A stretch of 21,299 nucleotides of DNA, from IMG/VR virus record IMGVR_UViG_3300009130_000163, positions 1 through 21,299 of that record; one strand, written 5' to 3'. Every line of letters starts with the position of its first letter. Position 1 is the stretch's first letter. The stretch is from a virus. Shown piece after piece: positions 20,681-21,299 of the stretch. The notes under the pieces are model-generated. The model made no database searches and was not told the DNA's origin. It saw only the letters and a list, made by a program, of their open reading frames with translations. A program made the position numbers and the translations under genes.

Positions 20681-21299
20681 TTAAGGTGTCGATTCAAGGT
20701 ATCTTGATTGATTGCAAACAACGCAAACTTCGTCGATCCTGGTCATTAGGGCCGGAAGTGTCGCGATCGTTGTTTTTAGCGATCTTTTATATTGTCGTTC
20801 AAATTCGTCAAGAAGGAATTGTTCGGTTCCGTCGTCGATCATTGTGACCGAATTCAAACGGTCCGAAGCGATCCATTCTTTCACTATTTCAATTCCGGTC
20901 TTGTATAATAGCGGAAAGGCCAACTTCGAAGAAACAAGACAAACAAGTTCGTCGTTGTTACATTCTGCCAACGCATTAACCGAAAGGCCGAAAGAAGAGG
21001 TCGATTGAGATCCGCCGGTCCAACCGTGACCGATCAAAAATTCGGTTGCTTTAGAATAACAATGACAACCGTTTTTTATTTGACCGTCGCGCGGTGTGAC
21101 CGTTGCGTCTTCCATAACAACAAAAACTTCGTTTGTTTCTGACAAGTATTCCGGCCGCAATTCGGCGCGACCGTCCGCGTCGGTTGTGAAGTCGATCAAC
21201 GTTGTCGAATTGCCGTCCAGGATCTTCACTTGTCCGGCGTGAAGCGCTTCTTGTATGTCAACGGTGATCGAATCAATCCGGATCTTTAAAAGTCGCGAA
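20681..21299 (-). CDS. Hypothetical virion-region protein (5' end cut by window edge)
   Basis: An open frame enters from the right edge and ends at a TAA at 20681, giving about 206 visible residues. An internal GTG at 21229 is a possible but unlikely start, because the frame remains open with sensible sequence beyond it (KIRIDSITVDIQEALHAGQ). The visible part starts with strands, has a CHCY motif, and continues with helices (ERQYKRSLKTTIATLPALMT) and a late CVVC. No family is recognised. It is the first gene seen of the late block, so a structural role is likely. Confidence 0.75.
   Translation of the reverse strand, partial: SRLLKIRIDSITVDIQEALHAGQVKILDGNSTTLIDFTTDADGRAELRPEYLSETNEVFVVMEDATVTPRDGQIKNGCHCYSKATEFLIGHGWTGGSQSTSSFGLSVNALAECNNDELVCLVSSKLAFPLLYKTGIEIVKEWIASDRLNSVTMIDDGTEQFLLDEFERQYKRSLKTTIATLPALMTRIDEVCVVCNQSRYLESTP

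Noticed and set aside
1-21299. Many plus-strand ORFs of 60-184 codons
   Set aside because: They lie opposite well-supported minus-strand genes, have unnatural composition (long Ser/Phe/Arg/Cys runs) and lack the A-rich leaders; they are shadows.
1-21299. tRNA genes, CRISPR arrays, insertion sequences, integrase or attachment sites
   Set aside because: I found no cloverleaf, no spaced direct repeats, and no transposase or integrase motifs; whether this is a prophage cannot be decided here.

Overview
The window looks like a contiguous piece of a tailed-phage genome (a free siphovirus or a prophage), most likely from a Bacteroidota host and probably a flavobacterium. Every convincing gene lies on the minus strand, so transcription runs from the right edge towards position 1. 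The host guess rests on three things. I see no Shine-Dalgarno-like GGAGG before any start. Many starts instead follow an A-rich leader built around AAAATCGAAA. A few leaders contain TAnnTTTG, the -7 element known for Bacteroidota promoters. Genes are tightly packed, with many 4-base ATGA/TTGA stop-start overlaps.

Layout in order of transcription. (1) 21299-16496 is a late structural and lysis block: an unrecognised protein cut by the right edge, a tiny basic CxxC protein, a holin, a candidate unimolecular spanin, a tail-completion-like protein, a 440-residue protein whose C-terminus resembles DUF1566/Lcl, three small proteins and a multi-pass membrane protein. (2) 16495-16334 is non-coding. 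It holds a hairpin terminator, a perfect 9-bp inverted repeat and a possible promoter. (3) 16333-13610 holds small unknown genes, interrupted at about 14090-14705 by an AT-rich island with two ORFs around a nested inverted repeat. (4) 13583-9854 is replication and recombination: a Bet/RecT-type annealing protein, a duplicated-domain DNA-binding candidate, a DUF1376-like replication protein, an unknown operon partner and SSB. (5) 9782-7380 is a chain of very small overlapping genes. Three of them are under 60 codons and easily missed: 9654-9782, 7534-7689 and 7380-7550. (6) 7360-5535 encodes the terminase small and large subunits. (7) 5502-1 is the tail module: tail assembly chaperone with a -1 frameshift extension, tape measure protein, and a large tail protein cut by the left edge.

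Terminase passes directly to the tail chaperone. No portal, head protease, major capsid or major tail tube gene is visible, so the head genes must lie outside the window. The best-supported unusual feature is a programmed -1 frameshift site (nine T on the coding strand) that would join the 192-residue chaperone to a downstream open frame and give a 259-residue product. Others are the AT-rich cassette-like island, the recurrent AAAATCGAAA leader, the spanin candidate, and strong over-representation of GATC and CCWGG in the phage but not in the island. All calls come from reading the sequence; no database search was run.
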